Positions 59,512 to 64,000 of a stretch of DNA of 64,000 nt are shown piece by piece. The stretch comes from Nakamurella sp040546275 (GTDB lineage: Bacteria; Actinomycetota; Actinomycetes; Mycobacteriales; Nakamurellaceae), in contig NZ_JBEPNO010000020.1 of the NCBI RefSeq assembly GCF_040546275.1, forward strand, positions 1 through 64,000, written 5' to 3'. Made by a program: the position numbers and the translations under genes. Within the stretch, counting starts at the first letter, position 1; each line of letters begins with the position of its first letter. A model generated the notes under the pieces. It searched no databases. It saw nothing but the letters and a program-made list of their open reading frames with translations, and was not told the origin of the DNA.

Positions 59512-60448
59512 ATGTACCGCCGCCAGGCACTCCCACCCGAGCTGGAACGCCTCGCGCGCGTGCAGTCCGGAGTGATCAGTCGTGGCCAGATCTTGGGGGT
59601 GCGGGGTGTCGGAGAAGGTTCTCGAGCGTGTGGTGTCCAGCGGTCTTTTCGGGCGGATCGAACGCGGTCTCTTCGCCTTTCCCCATGGAACGCTGCCCTG
59701 GGAGGGGTGGGTCTGGGCCGGCATCCTGCTCGGCGGGCCGGACGCGCGGGCCGCCGGACTGACCGCGGCCAAGCTGCTGCGCCTGGCCGACGACCAACCG
59801 CCATGCATCGAGATCCTGACGCCCACCGGAACAACCGTGTCCACCAGGGATTGGGTGAGCTTCCGGAGGGAGCGTCCGGGCGTCCGCTCGATCTCGACAC
59901 GCACGGAACCGCCCTGCACCCGGATCGAGGACACCGTGCTCGACCTGTGCCGACTGGGACAGGCCGCCGCCGTCGAGTGGATCACGGCAGCGATCCAGCG
60001 CAGGCTGACCTCGCCCGAGGCGCTGCAACGAGCCTTGCACAGGCGTAAGCGGATGCCCCATCGTCGGCTGATCACCGACATCGTCGCGGACGCGGCGGAC
60101 GGCGTGCATTCCACCCTCGAGTACCACTATCGGCACGCCGTGGAGCTGGCGCACGATCTACCCAAGGGCAAGCGGCAGCGAACCAGGGAGGCTCGTCATG
60201 AGTTCATCGACGTGCTGTACGAGAAATACGCCCTGATCGTCGAACTGGACGGCCATCGAGGTCACGTCGGACGGTTGCGCGACCGGCGGCGGGACAACGC
60301 GCACACCAAAACGAGTTCACCGTCGTTGCGATACGGGTGGACGGAAGTGACCCAGGAGTCGTGTGCGGTCGCGTTGGAGGTGGGCGAGGTGCTGATCGGT
60401 CAGGGTTGGCCCGGCAGCCCTGGGCACTGTCCGAACTGCCTTCGCTGA
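59512..60448 (+). pseudogene. AbiEi/DUF559-like protein gene, frameshifted
   Basis: Frame 1 begins at ATG 59512 (MYRRQALPPELERLARVQSG) and reads into QILG. The coding signal then moves to another frame, CGVSEKVLERVVSSGLFGRIERGLFAFP, which runs to 60448. Removing one G from the GGGGG run at 59595-59599 joins them as QILGCGVSEK. The N-terminal winged helix is like AbiEi antitoxin-type proteins; the C-terminal part (YEKYALIVELDGHRGHVGRLRDRRRDN) has the core of a DUF559/Vsr-like nuclease. Intact, it would be about 311 residues. Either a recent mutation or a sequence error is possible. Confidence 0.75.
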
Positions 60449-60502
60449 GCCAGGACCACTGTGGTGTCCGTGTTCGACCATCCGAACAGCGTTGCGTGAC
60501 TC

Positions 60503-61312
60503 TCAGAACCAGCGTTCGAGAACCGCGGCCACTCCGTCGTCTCCGTGGTGCGGGGCGATCTCGCTCGCGATCGCCGTCACCTCCGGGTGGGCATTCGCCA
60601 TGGCGACGCCGTGCCCGGCCCAGGTCAGCATCTCCAGGTCGTTCGGCATGTCGCCGAAGGCGACGGCGTCAGCAGCGTCGATGCCCCACTGGCTTGCCAG
60701 ATTGGCCAGCGCGTACCCCTTGTTGACCCCCGCTGCAGCAATCTCGATGAGTCCGTCATCGGTGGAGTAGGTGATCGAGAGCTGATCGGCGACACCGGCC
60801 AGTTCGGCGCCCGCCCGGGCCGCGGCGGCCAGCGTGGAGGAGTCCGTGATCCCCCGGATCAGCAGCTTCCCGGCCGGCTCGGCGAGCAGGTCGGCACGAT
60901 CCAGAGCCTGGTAGTCGCCGATGATCCACGGGTGGCTGTAGGTCGACTCGGCCCAGAAGTCGTGGCTCGAGGTGCCCAGCCGTTCCACGGCCAGGGTGAA
61001 CTGGGCCCGTTCGGCCAGGGCCTCGACCAGTGCCTGCATGGCCGAGGGCAACAACGGCGCACTGGTGACGATCTCGCCGGCGGCGATGTCGTAGGTGACG
61101 GCGCCGTTCATGCAGACGGCCGTTCCGGCAAAGCCCGCATCGATGACGGGACCGAGCCAGACGACGGGACGACCGGTCGCGATGACCACCCGTGCTCCGG
61201 CCTCGGCCGCACGCGTCAGGGCGGCGGCGTTCCGCGGGCTCACCCGTCGGCCCTCCAGGTCGAGCAGGGTGCCGTCCATGTCGGAAACGACCATGCGGGG
61301 AGTTCGGGTCAT
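60503..61312 (-). CDS. HAD-family phosphatase (Cof type)
   Basis: 269 residues. Motif I is MVVSDMDGTLLDLEGRRVSPRN (nucleophile Asp), motif II VVIATGRP, the C2 cap lies about 85-190, and the motif III/IV region is NKGYALANLASQWGIDAADAVAFGDMPNDLEMLTWAGHGVAMANA. The Cof/IIB group dephosphorylates sugar or nucleotide phosphates in the cytoplasm. ATG at 61312 is chosen because it lies just before motif I. Divergent from the lipoprotein gene at 61492. Confidence 0.92.
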   Translation of the reverse strand: MTRTPRMVVSDMDGTLLDLEGRRVSPRNAAALTRAAEAGARVVIATGRPVVWLGPVIDAGFAGTAVCMNGAVTYDIAAGEIVTSAPLLPSAMQALVEALAERAQFTLAVERLGTSSHDFWAESTYSHPWIIGDYQALDRADLLAEPAGKLLIRGITDSSTLAAAARAGAELAGVADQLSITYSTDDGLIEIAAAGVNKGYALANLASQWGIDAADAVAFGDMPNDLEMLTWAGHGVAMANAHPEVTAIASEIAPHHGDDGVAAVLERWF

Positions 61313-61491
61313 GAGGGAGGGGGCAAGCACCTCCCGATCATCCCATCTGCCAAAGAACTGAAGGGAACGTCGACGGACGGATGTGAATCGCGACCCAACT
61401 TCTCGGCCGCTGTATCTACCAGGGCCGCCGTGACTCCTGGCGAGCACGCGCCACCTGACAACCCTGTCCGACGAGCCACCGGGAGATCCAC

Positions 61492-62523
61492 ATGGTCCAG
61501 ACCCGCACTGCTCGACGGGCACCGCAACGAGGGGCACCGCTTCGATGGGGAACGCTCGTCGTGGCGGCCGGCCTGATGCTGTCGGCCTGCAGCGGTCAGG
61601 CCGGTTTTGCCGGCACGGTCGACGGGGCGCGGGCGGGTGCTTCCAACGGGGTGACGACGACCGATGTGGGGTCCGCCACCGACGCGAGCCGGACTCTGGC
61701 CTTCGACATGTCCATCCGGGTCGCCAACACCTACGTCACGCCGAAGACGGCGGTGCCCACCGCCGTCGAAGTGTGGGTCGGTGCGCCCGGCGCCGGCAAG
61801 AAGCTCGCGACCGTGCCTTACGCGCAGGTCAGCAATTTCTTCGCCCCGGAGATGCTCGACCCTTTCGGCCAGGGCATCGGGGACGGGCAACAGCGATTCA
61901 CCGTCACCTACTACGCGGCCGGCGCAACGGCGGCGTCCCGGCCGATCGGGGACGAGAGCGAGCCTGTCTCCACCGGGTTGAAGCTGACCCTGGTCGTCGC
62001 GCCGACGGATCCGACCAATGCCGACCCCGACCAGCTGGGCGCGGCCAGCCAGCTGTTCGCCGACGCACTTGGATCGGGGCCGAACAACGCCTTCAAGTCG
62101 GCAACGCTCCCGAAGCCGCCGGCCGGTCACGCGGTACTGCTGTTGAACGCGCTGGCCCTCCAGGGCAGGAAGGGGATGACGCAGGGCTCGGGCGGCCTGA
62201 CCCCCTCGACCACCGATGGGAAGTGTCTGCCCTACTTCGAATTCGACAGCGCGGGCCTCGGCTACAGCGGGGACCTGCACGACATGACCTCGGATGTGTT
62301 CCAGCCGTTCGGCGGCACCTCGAACCTGGTTTATCCCGTCGAGCCGGGGACCCAGGTCCGGATCAATCAGCTCGGAACCGACGAGAGGGTCAGCGATACC
62401 TGCGCCAAGAAGCCCGTTCTCGCGGCGTTCGATCCGAAACTCACAGCGGGACAGGGCGCCTACGGCCTGATGTACGGGCCAGACCTGGCGCACGCGAGGA
62501 TTCTCGTCATTCCGGCCGGCTGA
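61492..62523 (+). CDS. Secreted lipoprotein of unknown function
   Basis: 343 residues. A basic N-terminus, hydrophobic stretch LVVAAGLMLSAC and lipobox LSAC (Cys near 33) mark it as an exported lipoprotein. The mature part has a beta-rich composition with segments FDMSIRVANTYVTPKTAVPTAVEVWVGAPGAGKK and FTVTYYAAGATA, and two later cysteines (GKCLPY, DTCAKK). I do not recognise the family. The end overlaps the convergent gene by 17 bases. Confidence 0.75.
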   Translation: MVQTRTARRAPQRGAPLRWGTLVVAAGLMLSACSGQAGFAGTVDGARAGASNGVTTTDVGSATDASRTLAFDMSIRVANTYVTPKTAVPTAVEVWVGAPGAGKKLATVPYAQVSNFFAPEMLDPFGQGIGDGQQRFTVTYYAAGATAASRPIGDESEPVSTGLKLTLVVAPTDPTNADPDQLGAASQLFADALGSGPNNAFKSATLPKPPAGHAVLLLNALALQGRKGMTQGSGGLTPSTTDGKCLPYFEFDSAGLGYSGDLHDMTSDVFQPFGGTSNLVYPVEPGTQVRINQLGTDERVSDTCAKKPVLAAFDPKLTAGQGAYGLMYGPDLAHARILVIPAG

Positions 62524-63151
62524 CTGCTGGGTCCGTGACGTCAGTCGGAACCCAGACGCCACCCGTTCCCGGTCGGACGTGCAGCACCAACTCACCGTCG
62601 AGCCACCGTGGCCGCAGCACGTCGCCGGTCATCAGTAACGCGTTCGGCAACGGTCGACCATCGAACGGGTCGATCCGATCGATGGCGGTCTCGAGCACGC
62701 TGCACAAGGAGACGACACCGGTCAGGCCTTCCACGCCCGGGAAATGAACGACCCGCCCGCTGCGCTGATCTCGGTGCTCGGTGGCAGCAACCCGGGCCGA
62801 CTGCTGCAGGGACGGCAGACCGGTGCCCGTCTCTCCGGTCCAGAGTGCCCCGGCCGCACCGTCGTCGACGGCGATGGCATCGGCCACCAGCTCCAGAGCT
62901 CGCGTCCGGCCGACCGGCCCGGTGAGCGAGATCGACATGGCCACGTGGGATCTACCGAACACCTGCACATGATGGGTCGCGGCGAGGAGACTTTCGGCCC
63001 CGGCCTCCTGCAGGAGCGAGATCACCTGGACCAGCAGACGATCGGCCGTCCGCTCGCCGGCGGCCAGGACGTCCAGCCCGACGACCAGCCCGTCAACACC
63101 CTGCCGGGCCACCCCTGGCTTCTCAGACGAGGGGATCATCGCTCCGATCAT
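62507..63151 (-). CDS. Unknown soluble protein
   Basis: About 214 residues from the ATG at 63151; an in-frame start at 63265 is also possible. The protein looks genuinely coded (GLVVGLDVLAAGERTADRLLVQVISLLQEAGAES, HVAMSISLTGPVGRTRALELVADAIAV, PLPNALLMTGDVLRPRWLDGELVLHV). No family recognised and no signal peptide seen. It is convergent with the lipoprotein gene. Confidence 0.5.
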   Translation of the reverse strand: MIGAMIPSSEKPGVARQGVDGLVVGLDVLAAGERTADRLLVQVISLLQEAGAESLLAATHHVQVFGRSHVAMSISLTGPVGRTRALELVADAIAVDDGAAGALWTGETGTGLPSLQQSARVAATEHRDQRSGRVVHFPGVEGLTGVVSLCSVLETAIDRIDPFDGRPLPNALLMTGDVLRPRWLDGELVLHVRPGTGGVWVPTDVTDPAVSRPE

Positions 63152-63338
63152 TCGCGGTGCAGGCCACTCCCCGGCAAACCCCCGCCGAAGGACCGGAGAA
63201 CTCCGGGCCGACGTTCGGTGGCGCGGTGCCTGGGCCATGACCTGTAGTTCTGGACTCGCCGACAACCATCTGGTGGACTTCTGATGGGGTCGAGACCAGG
63301 CTGGTGGTCGGTGGGTGGATCAGGCGGGGACGAAGCGG

Positions 63339-64000
63339 ATGGGGCAGCAGATGCGGAACCAGTGGAGCAATCAAGCAGGCGACGACGCGGCGCCGGCCGG
63401 TCCCGGTCGACGTGACACCTTCCGGACCTCGGGTCTGACTCTCTCCTATCTCGACTACGGCGGCGATGACCCCGTGCTGCTCGCTCTGCACGGCCACCTC
63501 AACGAGGCCCGTTTCGTCGACCAGGGCGGCGTTCCCACCGACGCCGGGTTCCGGGTGATCGCCTTGGACCAGCGCGGGCACGGCGAGTCCGATCATGCCG
63601 AGAGCTACGCCACCGAAGGCTATGTCGATGACGCGCTCGCCCTCCTCGACCACCTGGGCATCGACAAGGCCGTTGTCCTGGGGCATTCACTGGGCGGTGC
63701 GGTCGCCTACCGGTTGGCGGCACGCGCCCCGCAGCGGGTGACCGGGCTGATCGTGGTGGACATCGGAGCCGTCATCGACGACAACCTGGAGATCACCTCG
63801 ACCTGGCCGCGCCGGACGTCGACGCAGCAGGAACTCGTGGAAGCCATGTCGTTCATGGGCTCGAAGCAGGCCTACGTCATGCGTGAGCACGACGACGGAT
63901 GGGGCGTGCCCTGGGACAGCGCCGACATGATTGCCTCACAACGGGAACTCAACGGTGACCACTGGTCGGAGTGGCTCGGGTCGAGCATGCCGACCCTGCT
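63339..64000 (+). CDS. Alpha/beta hydrolase, cut by window end
   Basis: The frame is open to the last base of the window. It begins MGQQMRNQWSN; GTG 63315 and ATG 63351 are alternative starts in the same frame. It reads GLTLSYLDYGGDDPVLLALHGHL (oxyanion HGH), VIALDQRGHGESDHA, and AVVLGHSLGGAVAYRLAARAP, with the serine in GHSLGG as nucleophile. The remaining catalytic His lies beyond the window. The substrate is unknown. Confidence 0.85.
   Translation, partial: MGQQMRNQWSNQAGDDAAPAGPGRRDTFRTSGLTLSYLDYGGDDPVLLALHGHLNEARFVDQGGVPTDAGFRVIALDQRGHGESDHAESYATEGYVDDALALLDHLGIDKAVVLGHSLGGAVAYRLAARAPQRVTGLIVVDIGAVIDDNLEITSTWPRRTSTQQELVEAMSFMGSKQAYVMREHDDGWGVPWDSADMIASQRELNGDHWSEWLGSSMPTL

Noticed and set aside
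1..64000. CRISPR arrays, insertion sequences, rRNA genes
   Set aside because: No regularly spaced repeat-spacer array, no transposase and no rRNA segment were seen. The tandem repeats found (3549-3593, 56246-56396) are too few and lack spacer structure.

Overview
The window is high-GC DNA from an actinobacterium. The evidence is the actinobacterial proteasome activator Bpa, two F420-type flavin/deazaflavin oxidoreductase families, frequent GTG/TTG starts with 4-base ATGA/GTGA overlaps, and Ala/Ser/Thr/Pro-rich lipoproteins. A Nakamurella-like or related Frankineae organism would fit, but the sequence alone does not prove the genus.

Layout. 1-3468: the end of an integrated mobile element that abuts the 3' end of a tRNA-Arg(ACG) gene. 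It has two divergent XRE-type repressors with apparently leaderless promoters and a tightly coupled operon ending in a replication-initiator-like helix-turn-helix protein. 3468-15665: ordinary chromosome, with three tRNAs, a lipoprotein, a HisC-like aminotransferase, a MarR regulator with a frameshifted SRPBCC partner, peptidase E, a DDN-like protein, pyruvate phosphate dikinase, a spermidine-synthase-like protein, and an oxidoreductase/HxlR divergent pair.

15788-30184: a complete L-rhamnose (deoxysugar) import and catabolism locus. It encodes an ABC importer (ATPase, two permeases, lipoprotein binder), rhamnose isomerase, rhamnulokinase, a fused rhamnulose-1-P aldolase/dehydrogenase (RhaEW type), a second class II aldolase, a second fucose/arabinose-type isomerase, and DeoR and LacI regulators. 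Import, isomerisation, phosphorylation, cleavage to DHAP and lactaldehyde, and lactaldehyde oxidation are all covered. The extra isomerase and aldolase suggest a second deoxysugar.

30452-43452: mixed genes, including an FAD oxidoreductase/DUF1365 pair, a deaminase, TetR plus an MMPL exporter, a zinc metallopeptidase, an EamA transporter, a ferric-reductase-like membrane protein, a quinone oxidoreductase, Bpa, and a class III aminotransferase.

43574-59299: a polyamine (agmatine/putrescine/spermidine) uptake and breakdown locus. It encodes a four-gene Pot-type ABC importer, an APC permease, an aminoaldehyde dehydrogenase, two FAD amine oxidoreductases, a class III aminotransferase, an Lrp/AsnC regulator, a 46-residue unknown peptide, and an agmatinase fused to a saccharopine-dehydrogenase-family domain. 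Between the AsnC regulator and the aminotransferase, the regulator's C-terminal codons are repeated in two overlapping mini-ORFs that form a ladder of ATGA couplings. I consider this the most unusual structure in the window.

59512-64000: a frameshifted AbiEi/DUF559-like gene, a HAD phosphatase, a lipoprotein, an unknown protein and the start of an alpha/beta hydrolase. Two families of intergenic hairpin repeats are scattered through the window; one of them shows compensatory base changes between its two copies.
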